Part shown: piece after piece, positions 42,789-52,726 of the stretch
Position numbering within the stretch: position 1 is the stretch's first letter
Layout of the letters: each line of letters starts with the position of its first letter
Assembly: GCF_019649055.1 (NCBI RefSeq)
Contig: NW_026570330.1
Span: 1 to 64,000, forward strand
DNA length: 64,000 nucleotides
DNA from: Paramacrobiotus metropolitanus
Taxonomy: Eukaryota; Tardigrada; Eutardigrada; Parachela; Macrobiotidae
Reading direction: 5' to 3'
Notes under the pieces: generated by a model
The model's input: only the letters and a program-made list of their open reading frames with translations
The model's database searches: none
Told to the model about the DNA's origin: nothing
Translations under genes and position numbers: made by a program

Positions 42789-44765
42789 ATGGGGCAACGT
42801 CGTAAAAGCTTTCAACCAGAAGGACTGACGCTACGCCGTATTATCGCTAAAATTGTCTGTACGAAAGTAGCCGACAAAGTAACTGCAACCCTCTGCCCGC
42901 TGCAGTTAGGATTCAACGCACGTGGTGGTGCTGAGGCCATAGTCCATGGTACCAGAAGATACATCGAGTCAGATCCCGAGACCGTAAAAGCCGTATTGAA
43001 AGTCGACTTCAAGAACGCATTCAACACCGTGTCCAGAGAAGCTGTGTTGGACGCTGCGCGTACATACTTTCCGGAATACAGTGCGTTCCTGCAATCGGTT
43101 TACGGATATCATTCGTCTCTGTTTTTGGACGACCATATTTTAACATCGGAGTCTGGCGTACAGCAGGGAGATCCTTTGGGGCCACTGTTATTCTGTCTCG
43201 TTCTCCACATTCTGGTCATTACCTTAACCACCGAACTGAACGCCTGGTTTTTGGACGACGGGACATTAGGCGGTTCCCCTGCGAGCGTCCTCGACAATTT
43301 TGCTCGAATTGTTAAAGACGCGCATTCTATTGGGCTGGACATAAACATTGCGAAGTGCGAACTATTTGTTTGCGGAGGGACGGAGGACGCTCGACAAGAC
43401 GTAATTGCTGACTTTATTGCCCGGTACCCTCAGCTCCGCGTCATGACCAGCTCTACCCTTACGCTGCTTGGAGCTCCTGTGTTAGACGATGCGATTGGCC
43501 CATCACTCACGGAGAAAGCTACAACACTGACTAAGGTTTGCGAGAGACTCCAGCTGCTGCCACGTCATCATGCGCTGTACCTTCTCAGACATTGCCTCGG
43601 CGCGCCGAAAGTTGTTTACATGCTGAGATGCCCTAACGCTTGGAGGTACCCACAGCAGCTCTACGAAATAGATGAGATGGTGCGTTCCTGTTTTCAGGTT
43701 CTGTGTAATGTCAGAACAACTCACGACGACTACCCATGCTGGCGACAGGCCAGTTTGCCCGTCAGCAGGGGCGGTATTGGCATACGCCGGTCGGAGGAAT
43801 TAGCGCTTCCAGCCTTTCTGGCTTCGATTCACTCCGTATCGGATATGGTGTCTGCACTGCTCCCTGGCTTTGCGACTGTTGATCTGACAAATGCTTTCGA
43901 ATTATGGAAGAAGAACGCCTGCCAACCCGATCTGCCTGAGCCGAATTTCCGAAAACAACAGAAAACCTGGGATATACCACTATGCAACGTATCTTTGTCC
44001 ACCCTGCTGGAGGTTTACCGCGATGATGATGTTAACAAAGCGCGCCTTCTAGCACAGTCAAGACCGGAAGCCGGGATCTGGTTAAATGCGTTGCCTTCCG
44101 CCCACATTGGCAATCTCCATGATGATGACACTCTAAAAATCTCCGTTGGCCTCAGACTGGGTGTGGCCATATGCGAACCCCATGAATGCATGAAGTGCCA
44201 GAAGCACGTCGACAAATACGGACACCACGGTCTTTCCTGTGCATTCTCTGCCGGTAGACACCCACGACACGGAGCACTGAACAGCATTATGTGTCGATCT
44301 TGTGTTTCGGCTGGAATTCCGGCAAAACTGGAGCCTCGTGGCACTTCACATACTTCCGAGAGACGCCCAGACGGTTGCACAACCTTTGCCTGGCAGAGAA
44401 GAATGTGCCTAGCTTGGGACGTCACTTGTGTTGACACTGTTGCACCATCTCACATAAAGTCTACGGCAGCTAACGCAGGTGCAGCTGCTTCGGAAGCGGA
44501 AGAAAAGAAGTCGCGGCTCTATTTTTACCTAAATGGCCGGTACATTTTTGCACCGATAGCTTTCGAAACAATGGGCCCATGGGGACCGTCAGCTATAGCC
44601 ATTGTTAAAGAGCTGGGCAAACGACTGAAACAACATACTGGCGAAAGCCGTTCCCATGAATTTTTGCGTCAGAGATTATCACTGGAGATACAACGGGGTA
44701 ACGCAGCATCGGTTTTGGGAACAATGGAAGGAGCAGAAAAGTTTAATGAACTTTTGATGTTATAA
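42789..44765 (+). CDS. Non-LTR retrotransposon RT-endonuclease, 5'-truncated
   Basis: 658 codons. The first 12 codons from ATG 42789 are host flank fused in frame; element sequence starts at 42824. RT: a conserved GGAEAIVHGTRRYI block (about 46-59), motif A KVDFKNAFN (Asp about 73), motif B SGVQQGDPLGPLLF (about 122-135), and catalytic FLDD (154-157). The C-terminal half has a CX2C...HHGLSC zinc motif (about 467-484) and a PD-(D/E)XK-like block RRPDG...WDVTC (about 526-543), i.e. a restriction-like endonuclease as in the R2 superclade. An upstream AP-type nuclease is absent, but 5' truncation could explain that. The RT palm begins without the fingers, so the protein is probably inactive although the frame is uninterrupted. 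Confidence 0.85.
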   Translation: MGQRRKSFQPEGLTLRRIIAKIVCTKVADKVTATLCPLQLGFNARGGAEAIVHGTRRYIESDPETVKAVLKVDFKNAFNTVSREAVLDAARTYFPEYSAFLQSVYGYHSSLFLDDHILTSESGVQQGDPLGPLLFCLVLHILVITLTTELNAWFLDDGTLGGSPASVLDNFARIVKDAHSIGLDINIAKCELFVCGGTEDARQDVIADFIARYPQLRVMTSSTLTLLGAPVLDDAIGPSLTEKATTLTKVCERLQLLPRHHALYLLRHCLGAPKVVYMLRCPNAWRYPQQLYEIDEMVRSCFQVLCNVRTTHDDYPCWRQASLPVSRGGIGIRRSEELALPAFLASIHSVSDMVSALLPGFATVDLTNAFELWKKNACQPDLPEPNFRKQQKTWDIPLCNVSLSTLLEVYRDDDVNKARLLAQSRPEAGIWLNALPSAHIGNLHDDDTLKISVGLRLGVAICEPHECMKCQKHVDKYGHHGLSCAFSAGRHPRHGALNSIMCRSCVSAGIPAKLEPRGTSHTSERRPDGCTTFAWQRRMCLAWDVTCVDTVAPSHIKSTAANAGAAASEAEEKKSRLYFYLNGRYIFAPIAFETMGPWGPSAIAIVKELGKRLKQHTGESRSHEFLRQRLSLEIQRGNAASVLGTMEGAEKFNELLML

Positions 44766-44861
44766 AAAATCGTGCTGTTCTTTATTAATGTATATTACGT
44801 TATACCCAAGGTTAATAAAAAACATCCGCATCCGCGGCAACATAAAAAAAAAACCAGAAGG
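42814..44861 (+). mobile_element. Non-LTR (LINE) insertion with 10-bp TSD and poly(A)
   Basis: AACCAGAAGG occurs at 42814-42823 and again at 44852-44861, directly after a TAAAAAAAAA tail. The inserted body is 42824-44851 (2,028 bp). The homologous site in copy B (about 56,655-56,668) reads AACTAAAAGGTG without insertion, which proves the boundaries. The 86-bp 3' UTR contains AATAAA near 44,815. Confidence 0.92.
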
Positions 44862-44865
44862 TGGT

Positions 44866-45689
44866 GATCTGTTCATTTGTCCGACTACTGGGGTGTGGTG
44901 AGAATTAATTTCAGCTGGATTGGTCTGTTTTCTCGGTTGTGTCCCCGTGTTACAACTGTTCCAGTTGTTTTTATGCTTCTTCAGTTAAACCGGGTTCAAA
45001 ATCCACGCAGAAATGATAACCGAATCATAACCGAATCTGTACTAACTGTTCCGTTGAGAATTGAAAAGAGCAAATGAAAAAGACAACGACAACCTTTGCG
45101 AGACACGCCTATGTCACCGACTAAAGCGTTCGGACGACCATGACGTCACGGCGTCGGCTGGCGTCGCCTTGGGGAATTCGTGTACTTCGCGGAATTCGTG
45201 TACAGGCTTGTACATACGTACATACAACTGTCAATCAGCCCATTCAATGAATGAAGTACTCTGTACGTACAGTACATGTATAGAAATACCGCTCCTGCTA
45301 TTGCGCTAGATCACTGGCACGCTGCGCCTCCGCCCTCTTCCGGTTCAATCGTACTTGTTACTGTTCTTAAAATGGTTTTCGATGTTCTTTTCTCAAAAAC
45401 AGGAAATTTCCTGCAAGGTTAAAACTGAAATTTGCTTGGTATTCTCATTGTGACAGTTCTGACTGGAATTTGGAAAAATGTTAAAGTAATGGTCATTTGC
45501 GCACCCTGCCATGATTGTAAGCAGTCAGGTAAACTATGACACTGCTCCTTCGCCGTAAACATAAATAAATTTTTTGACGTAACGTACCAATGATTAATTA
45601 TTCCTTATTTAAACATTTAATTTTCACCCAACTGTATACAAGATGTGTAGTTTTAAGCTGTAGGTAACCCTTGTGCAATGCTTTATTAT
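44866..45689. other. Cassette tail, noncoding
   Basis: Aligns with 56,680-57,480 of copy B (TTTCAGCTGGATTGGTCTGT, CGGACGACCA(T/C)GACGTC). No coding region recognised. Confidence 0.6.
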
Positions 45690-45873
45690 GCCGAGTGTGC
45701 CTGGTTGTTATTGGACCCTCCCCCGCCTCCACTTCCGACGCCCTTGTTCCCCATTGTCGTCAAGGCCGAACCAATGCCCACCAATTTGCAAAATCGAAGG
45801 CACTGCTCATTTGCAAGCAAACGCATAAACACACTGCTAACATAGCCAGATGACTGAACCGCTGAAAATTCAT
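45690..45873 (-). pseudogene. Type-3 knottin, truncated and frameshifted
   Basis: ATG at 45873. A clear signal peptide (MNFQRFSHLAMLAVCLCVCL) is followed by AFDFAN, then a frameshift relative to the 57.7 kb gene. In the other frame the GSGGGGSNNNQAH prodomain part continues and stops at about 45690. The GGQGGSVFID motif, the processing site and all cysteines are deleted. The TATA region upstream (about 45,995) has lost its TATAAAAG. Confidence 0.75.
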
Positions 45874-46363
45874 TGTGGTCGGACAGTGACTCTTCTTAAC
45901 TACAGAATTCGGTAAATACTGTGACAGAACAACATAAACCCCCAGTTGCTTGAAGTAGGAAAGAAAATATTCTGCGTCGTTGAATGGTAGGCTTGCTGCT
46001 TTTTCTGGGTTGGTTCCGGTTAAGCCATAGGTCCTTAATCAGTGTAACACGTTTGAGATTCAGCGCCTCATCCTGCCAGTGTCGCAAAGTCCCGGGAGGA
46101 AAACCGGGATGTAAAGGTGAAAGATGCAATTTCGGTTACGCCTGTGGATGGAAAAAATCATCTGAGAATTACTGTCAGTCACGAGGCTGTGGAGAAGGAT
46201 GCGGAAGATGGGGAGATGTTGTACCCGGAAGCGTTCTCCACGTTCCGTCCGCCGGCACGCGACCAGCTACGGCAGCGGCTGAAGGGCGGACCGGCTTAGT
46301 AGTTCTGATTAATGGCGACTGCGCAGTTTACGAATGTGCAACGATTTACTGGGAATACAATAA
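45874..46363. other. No intact gene
   Basis: A 5' flank of the truncated type-3 gene, then sequence with short open stretches (45984-46376) lacking recognisable domains. Confidence 0.35.
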
Positions 46364-47460
46364 ATACATACGTTAGCGTAGTGTGCACACTGTATTGGCG
46401 TAGAATTACTAATACTGTAATGACACAGGTTTAAGGAACGCTCCAGGGGCCGGGCAGCGCACGCGAGTCGTCGGCCCGTTTCAGGATCAAAGAGACCGAC
46501 GGTCCGGGTGCGCTGACCACGCCTCCCCTACGTTCCTTAAACCTGTGTCATTACAGTACCAGCAAAGGTAATGCGAACGAACGTCGCCGGTGTACAAACG
46601 GTTGCATAGGCGTTTGATCGGATTACCATCGCATTACGGCTGCGAAAACACTACCGCTTTGAGTAAGGTATTACGCAGTTCGCTTAAAGTTCCAGCAAAA
46701 TTTGCACCCCCAAAGAATCTTAGCGTTTTCTACCGGGATGCAAGCACTTTATTTTAGTGAAAGGCTTTTCATTCTTTTTATAGCCTTATATCAAAAATAA
46801 TTCGCAAAAAAGTGTTGAAGTTCAGCGCGGAAATGCCGCTTCTGTTTGGGGAACTGTTCGTTGTTCAAAAGATCTAGAAGAGCTTTTTCATTTATTCTAG
46901 CTGCTGGATATTTGAGTTTTAAGTTTAAATGGAATTTGCTTGTACAAGTTGTGAAATAAAGGTTCTATTATTTGTAGGAAAAAAATTCGCAAAAAATGGT
47001 TTGCTCTTGCTAGTTGACCTTTCCGGTTGATTATTTCCGGTATTGCAACTTCTCGACAAACCGACAAGGATAGGAGATCGAATGACCACCGAACTTCTGC
47101 TAGCGCATTTAACTAAACTGTTGCAAAATCTCTTGAAAGGATGGGTGTTGTTTACTAGTTATTAGTAGTAGGTAGACGTCGCTTCCGGTTGAAAAAATTT
47201 GTTGGCATAGCAATCTCCATGACAACGCCGTTGCGACCACGTGGTGCAAAAGTCGAATATCGCGAATTGCGATTACCCTGTTCAGTACGTATAACGTATT
47301 CACTGTAGCACTACATACTATGACACATTTCTTACCAGCGGTCATTATACTGCATCGAGCGCGATCAGCAGTCTGCATTTTCAATATTCGAAGTACCTCA
47401 GGAAAATATTGAGTCACTGAGCAGCAAAACGCGTTTTATTATTATTATGTATACAATCCC
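46350..47460. repeat. Segmental duplicate of 32.29-34.88 kb
   Basis: The shorter partner of the duplication, carrying the MITE at 46.4 kb that its partner lacks. No gene recognised. Confidence 0.72.
46413..46558. mobile_element. 142-bp palindromic MITE flanked by TA
   Basis: The ends are perfect 26-bp inverted repeats beginning CTGTAATGACACAGG (46415-46440 and 46531-46556), flanked by TA on both sides. The GC-rich interior is itself imperfectly complementary (CAGCGCAC...CGTCGG on both arms), so the whole unit can fold into one hairpin. The homologous site at about 32,395 reads ACTAATACCG without the insertion. TA target and small size fit Tc1/mariner-type MITEs. Confidence 0.88.
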
Positions 47461-47524
47461 TACTCCACCGTTTGTTTTTTTTGTTTCTTAGCAGATTTCA
47501 CAAAAAGAAAATAAAATTTTTTCG

Positions 47525-47577
47525 AAATAAGGGATCACTGGTATTTTTTTGGAATAAGGGATCACTGGTGTTAAGGT
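47525..47577. repeat. Two-copy direct repeat
   Basis: AATAAGGGATCACTGGT occurs twice, 28 bp apart. Neighbouring sequence to 47,820 holds no gene. Confidence 0.6.
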
Positions 47578-47825
47578 TGTTTGCTATACGCGACGAAGTA
47601 AGTGATTTCAGGGAAACTGTTTAGATAGTATTCGCACTGCAATAATGGTAGTAGATCATCCTGTTACGAGTCTGACAATACTTAATATTAGCAGATCAGT
47701 AATTCCATAATATTGATAATAATTAAAATATTTAAATTATAATATTGAAACCATAATCAAAAATCAATCTCGTTTTACCTAACCGAGGCCGGAGGCCTTG
47801 ATTGGGCTTGTAAGAAGAATTTTAA

Positions 47826-49031
47826 TTACGTTGTCATGGGCGGTGTGCCCTCGCGTCTGGATAATTTCGTCGTTATCCACGTTTGTAGCCATCTCACAAA
47901 ATCCCAATCATTCATAGTAATCTCGAAAACATTCTTTACAATAAACACAAACGTGCTTTCGGTAAACTGGTTCATGGACCAGAGATAAATACGAATGGTA
48001 AGAAAGGGAATATTTTCCAGGAATAAATTCAGCATCTGATGAATCATTTTCCAAATTTTCCGCGGTCGATCATGCGCGAAATTCGTGCCGCTCAGCTGGA
48101 ATAAACCAATTGTCGGCAGAAAGATCTGGATGGACACAAACAGCAGAATGGCATACTTGACCGCCGGCTGCATCTTTGGCTGTTCGGCGTGACCATCATC
48201 ATACAGGAAATTCAGTAATTCCACGGAATCAATGATGTCCATCAGTACTCTGCCGGTCAGATAACTGATGACGGCTCGTTGCTGTTCCTGTCCGCGGGGA
48301 ATCTGCTTGTGTCCCAACACCACGAAGGCAAATACACACGCTGTGCTGACGAACGCCAGCTCCAGCATGTTGGACTTGAAGAGCAGTTTCACGTCCAGCT
48401 GTTGGCCGTGCCGCAGCAGTATAACCAGCATTTTGCCGATCAGTATCGAGGAATAAATTGCCCAGCTGATGTAGGCCAGCGGCAGTGCTCCCAGATGGTA
48501 TTTCGTCCGCAGTCTGCCCGCTTTGAGATGCTGCATCTTTTTATCATCGCGCGCTTTATTAAGCCGGTCCGATAAATCGATATTTTCGGCAACATTTCGA
48601 TTATTGTGGGCATTACTGTCTTCTCCGATAACACGGCAAATATCTTCATGCTGCTCTTGGTGATATCCATCGTCCGCATCGTCAACGTTGTCGTTTGCCG
48701 TCAAATTCCGGTTATCTTCCTCTTGTTCATTGGCAACGGTTTTGTTGGTATCATCCGCGCTGATGGCTACTGCACGTAGAGGAACGGACACTGCATCTTT
48801 TTCGCATGATTGGCTTTTGAAGTATAGATCTGCATAAACATAAGATACCACAAACGTTGCGGCCACGATACAATCCGCCGCAATCCAGCCGTACGAAGCC
48901 TGGCTGCCGTAGTAAATTAAGTACCAATCCAGGATAACCGCTTGCAAGATAATGGTAACGAGACTAGCCGCGCGATGAAAACATTCCCCAATGGTCGGTA
49001 GCGGCAGACAAAAAATATGGTGCCGACTCAT
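47826..49031 (-). CDS. TMEM26-like multi-pass membrane protein
   Basis: 401 residues from the ATG at 49031; the GTG just before is not used. Hydrophobic segments lie at about 20-42, 48-68, 187-207, 220-240, 290-312 and, weakly, 340-385. Two blocks resemble TMEM26 family proteins: GRVLMDIIDSVELLNFLYDD (compare the 'aaDiLEF' region) and ENIPFLTIRIYLW...FVFIVKNVFEI (compare 'dgPFLvvRl...FFavKN'). Between the second and third membrane segments is an unusually long acidic, Asn-rich loop (about 75-175). TMEM26 function is poorly known; the protein should reside in a cell membrane. It is intronless and the only conventional-looking host gene in the window. Confidence 0.6.
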   Translation of the reverse strand: MSRHHIFCLPLPTIGECFHRAASLVTIILQAVILDWYLIYYGSQASYGWIAADCIVAATFVVSYVYADLYFKSQSCEKDAVSVPLRAVAISADDTNKTVANEQEEDNRNLTANDNVDDADDGYHQEQHEDICRVIGEDSNAHNNRNVAENIDLSDRLNKARDDKKMQHLKAGRLRTKYHLGALPLAYISWAIYSSILIGKMLVILLRHGQQLDVKLLFKSNMLELAFVSTACVFAFVVLGHKQIPRGQEQQRAVISYLTGRVLMDIIDSVELLNFLYDDGHAEQPKMQPAVKYAILLFVSIQIFLPTIGLFQLSGTNFAHDRPRKIWKMIHQMLNLFLENIPFLTIRIYLWSMNQFTESTFVFIVKNVFEITMNDWDFVRWLQTWITTKLSRREGTPPMTT

Positions 49032-50206
49032 CACTACGAGTACCGTACATCAGACAGTGCAAATAGAGAAGTTCCATAATCCTGTAACAGTTCGATCTGA
49101 GGAGATATTTCCAAATTAATGGCATGGGTTAAATCTGGAATAACTGAACTGCAATAAACATTAAAATCGAACAATTACAATGTGAAATTTGACACGCTAC
49201 GTACTGTTAGCACAATTTCAGCTGCATTACTCCATGTTTCAACTGCCTACAGCAGTTTTCCGCATGGAGTACCGTGATTCTCGATCTGGCGTAGCTTCAC
49301 AAGGTGCTTCCAGCCTTCCATATAGATACATTAGCATGCCGAGATGCGTATGTCGATCGATAACTCCAAAGTTAACCATGTGGAAAAACTGGTTGTGCTT
49401 ACCTTGGCAGGAATGTATTCTAAGTTATACTGATTGTGAGATACTCGTATGATCCTGCATATCGACCAAGAAGCCGGCTGGTCAAATGAACAGACAAGCA
49501 CATGATACGATCATACGAGTATATAGACTTCTTTTCATGCATAGAACTACCTACGTACAAGCTTGTTCGGCAGTTTCTGTCCTAAAGGTACAACTAGCGC
49601 GAAATTTGCGCTTAAAAATATGATGGCGGCCACGTCACAACGCTTATCGGATTGCCTAAAGGCGCTCCGCAGATAGATTGTCTATTACTACACGGACCGT
49701 TTTCTAGCCACCTTCGGCCAGGCAGTTACTATTACTCCTTAAATAATTATCTGGCGTACACCCAGCCACCAGCCAGCCAGATGCATGTTAGTGTTCTTAG
49801 GTTTCCTTAGGTTTCTTAGGTTTTTAACCGGGTTCATGTGGGATACATATTGGAGATACGGAGGGATACTGCAACAATCGAACGGACGTCAAAAAATTGT
49901 AAGGATACATGAGGGATACGTAGAGGGTACCGTGGAATACGGCAGGATACTGTGGGTATAACCGTATAAGCAAAAAAACATGCCTCGAAAAATTTAGCGT
50001 GTACGAAGTCGTCCATATGACCATAATATCTAATTTAAATGCATCGAAAATCTAAAAGCCTCCTCCACAATATCAGCCTCCTCTGCTGTATAAGCCTCCC
50101 CCTAGGCACCTTTGAAAATTTAGACGCCCATGCACGCCTTCTAATTCGAAAAACACGGTAATCATTAACACGTATAGTGGCAGTCGTTAAATGCCGCATT
50201 TATGTA
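49032..50206. other. Gene-free stretch with small repeats
   Basis: Holds an inverted repeat ATACTCGTATGATC / GATCATACGAGTAT (49441-49454 and 49509-49522), the copy of the 22.24-22.47 kb segment (49,558-49,790), three TTAGGTTT words at 49,797-49,820, and a GGATAC-rich stretch at 49,840-49,960. No gene seen. Confidence 0.55.
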
Positions 50207-51211
50207 GGGGGAATTCAGTGCCGCACTCTACCTCTCCCCTGTACTGCTCCGGTCATCCGTATGGACGGCCACGTTATGGCTAAACAGGGGTTTCCAAAGC
50301 GCTGCATTTATCCCTGCACATTGATGCAAGTACTGTACATACGGCGCAATGATAATCAACCAAGTGCTGCAATCACTGCAGTGATACTGCAGAATATGCA
50401 TTTTGTTGTGCGTCGCACAGGCAGAATCCTTACAGTGTGCTCGAATCTGGTTCAAAACGGCACATTTATCACTTAAAATGATTCCCGTAACTTATTCTTC
50501 ATTTTGCAACCAAAGTTGCAAAGAAGAAACCACTTTTTCGCCCGAAAGTCGAAAATCAAAAGATTGGAAGATTGTGAAGGCCGATAGCTCCGCCTTCACG
50601 ATTGGCCATTCGCCGTTGTGTTTCGCTGTTTCTGGGGATTTCCATCCCACACATTTCTGTGGTGTTTGACGGACCTACAGCACAGCTGCGCTGGCTGTAG
50701 GATCCGATCTCATTAGTCGGTGTTTGCTGCGCCACGGTGCGCACCTTAGATTTCGGCATTAAAGCCTCAATCCGGGTTCTCCGCTGTTTCGCCGTCGAAG
50801 GTACGTGGGCGCCCATAAGGCCCCACGTTACAAGATTTCGAAAACTCTCAAAACGTGAGCCAAATCACGGTACCATACCGGGCGGTGCCACCTGCGTCAC
50901 GCGCCGGATATCCACAGAATTCGTTTTTCCAACAATAATGTTAATAATTGTTAAGAACTCAGTACAATTCGGATTTTGATTGATAACCTCAACTCAACAG
51001 TTTTGTTCGTTATTAATATTTCGATGGATATGCAATCCGCATTAATAAAACGAATAAATTAATAAAGTTTGCACGGTATATGTACCTGCATCAATGTGCA
51101 AGTATAAATGTGGCGCGTTTTAAAAGCCCTGTTCAGCCATGACGTAAAGTGCGTACGGAATGACTGGGGCAGTACAGGGAAGATGTAGAGTGCGACACTG
51201 TTTTCCCCCTA
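50205..51211. mobile_element. TIR element of about 1.0 kb, TA-flanked
   Basis: Left end 50207-50352 and right end 51066-51209 are imperfect inverted repeats of about 145 bp. Shared words reading inward: GGGGGAA, CGCACTCTAC, CCCTGTACTG, GTCAT, ATGGCT(A/G)AACAGGG and GCACATTGATGCA. TA lies at both edges (50205-50206, 51210-51211). The interior has only short open frames and no identifiable transposase, so it is non-autonomous. The superfamily is uncertain; TA suggests Tc1/mariner-like, and the long TIR is atypical. Confidence 0.75.
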
Positions 51212-51512
51212 TATGCTATAGGGAAACTCGCCAGTCCACTTCTGATTCCCTAGTATCAGCAGGCGGAGCGTTCGCTCTTATTGGACCATCAGTAATTCAA
51301 CCGCAATCGACTTCGCTAAAATACTGGCCTGCTTGCACCCAAACGACTGCCAGACCTTCCACAGTGCCGAAACGACTTTGCCACTGTCATAGTGGGCGAA
51401 TATGTGTACCTTGTTTGAATGATCTTGTATATCTGAAGTAGCAGGTACGCCCAAGGAACCGGTTCGTATGACTGCTAGCTGTGTGCGGCTGGACAGGCGA
51501 CGTAGGATTTGA

Positions 51513-51686
51513 GAAATCGTGCCACCTTTATCTGAGCCGAGACTGGGGCATTGTGGATTCGCGTATGATAACAAAATTTTTGTCTATGGTGGCAGCCACG
51601 AAGGAGTATTCAACCTAACTATAGAGATGCACGAAGTTGACGGCAATAAACCATGGCAGATAGTCAAACTGAAACGAAGCGAGTGA
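51513..51686 (+). CDS. Possible exon with one Kelch-like repeat
   Basis: A 57-codon open stretch without ATG. It reads PRLGHCGFAYDNKIFVYGG and then NKPWQIVKL, matching one Kelch blade (basic-Gly start, 'Y.nkiyvyGG', terminal Trp). A single blade cannot fold alone, so this would be an exon or a relic. No splice sites were confirmed. Chance similarity is possible. Confidence 0.35.
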   Translation, partial: EIVPPLSEPRLGHCGFAYDNKIFVYGGSHEGVFNLTIEMHEVDGNKPWQIVKLKRSE

Positions 51687-51689
51687 AAT

Positions 51690-52473
51690 GAGTATCACAG
51701 GAAACTGTCCATGTCAGCAGAGATAAACCGATACGAGCGTACTGAGGTTACGGGTATAGTTCCGGTATGCACGTGCTGATGTTTCTGCAACTGTTGAATC
51801 GGCGCAAAAGACTGTAAAGATCGGCTTTGCATGACAAGGTTAGGCAGTATTAAATGTGCTTTTGACAGAAAAATCTGAGAAGCAATCAAATGCGAAGCTG
51901 TACTTACCTCCACATCCGATTTATTAGTCTTCTGTAGCCGCCAAAACCATTATACGTGTAGTTTGTACTTTATGGCACTTACGTATGCCATCACTGACAA
52001 TGTAATATCACCCACTAAAAATATTCTACCAGGTGCGGAATCTGTCGAATGGGAAGCAACTGCTGAATATCTCGGTGGTGGTAGCTGTTTGTTAGTTAAG
52101 CTTTGCTACAAGCCTACAGTTAAAATCCGGTTGACCGGTTTTGTCTTCCATGGACTTCTTCTCGGCTTCCCATTTCATTTCAAGCATTGGGCTCTTGTTT
52201 GAATGATCTTGCTCTTGTTTCTGTAATCAATCAAAACAATAAGACTGTACTGATATACTTCACTACTGCTTTGCAATTAGAAAGGCAGCAGTTTTCTGAA
52301 AAATAACGTAATAAAACTGTAGTTTATTCCTTTCCTACCCGTGGCGTCGACGAAAAAGGGTGAATGAGAAAGCAATTAAGTATTTAAGCACGTGATTGGT
52401 ATTTCAAAAAATCAAACAAACGGTGGCATTATCACCTATTTTTGGTACGAGGAGAGAGCAAGCATCTTCGGTA
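51690..52473. other. No gene confirmed
   Basis: A 79-codon open frame at 51963-52202 begins with plausible protein sequence (ITDNVISPTKNILPGAES) but has no known domain. It could belong to the same lost gene as the Kelch-like exon. Confidence 0.25.
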
Positions 52474-52726
52474 GCGCGTTCGAAAAGTCAAGACCCTTTG
52501 AACACTGCGCCAATTGTGCGACAGCATGATTCACTTAACAGCCAACCGTGGAATGTTGCCCATCTGCGTACACCTCACCGTCAACCGTGGATGGGTGCCC
52601 TGATTGACAGTGGCCATAAAACGTGGACTGCCAGCCTTCCGCGGTTGACCGTTACGCCAGATTTGCAGCCACACGACTGACACGAGTGTGTTCAAAGTGT
52701 CTTGACTCTTGACTATTCGAACGCGC
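52474..52726. mobile_element. 253-bp foldback MITE
   Basis: Starts GCGCGTTCGAAAAGTCAAGA and ends, on the other strand, GCGCGTTCGAATAGTCAAGA. CTTTGAACAC follows on both arms. The interior also contains complementary CAACCGTGGA and TCCGCGGTTGA-like words. No clear TSD. Confidence 0.75.

Larger units (their letters stand above)
39900..45890. repeat. Knottin cassette, copy A of a segmental duplication
   Basis: Collinear with 53,030-58,100. Both contain, in order: a shared 3' flank (e.g. GTACACTGTGAAAGACCCAC), a type-1 knottin (-), a shared 1.3-kb divergent promoter region, a type-2 knottin (+), a shared tail (GGTCTGTTTTCTC, GTTAAACCGGGTTCAAAATCCACGC-type words), and a type-3 knottin (-). Copy A is interrupted by the non-LTR element at 42.82-44.85 kb, and its type-3 gene is truncated. 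Confidence 0.88.

Noticed and set aside
45984-46376. 130-codon plus-strand open frame
   Set aside because: Lies in the decayed promoter flank of the truncated type-3 knottin; no homology to any domain seen.
49797-49820. Interstitial telomere-like TTAGG repeat
   Set aside because: Only three imperfect TTAGGTTT words; too short.
51278-51574. 98-codon minus-strand frame, vaguely like a receptor ligand-binding region
   Set aside because: Similarity is a few generic residues; it overlaps the Kelch-like plus-strand stretch and has no supporting neighbours.
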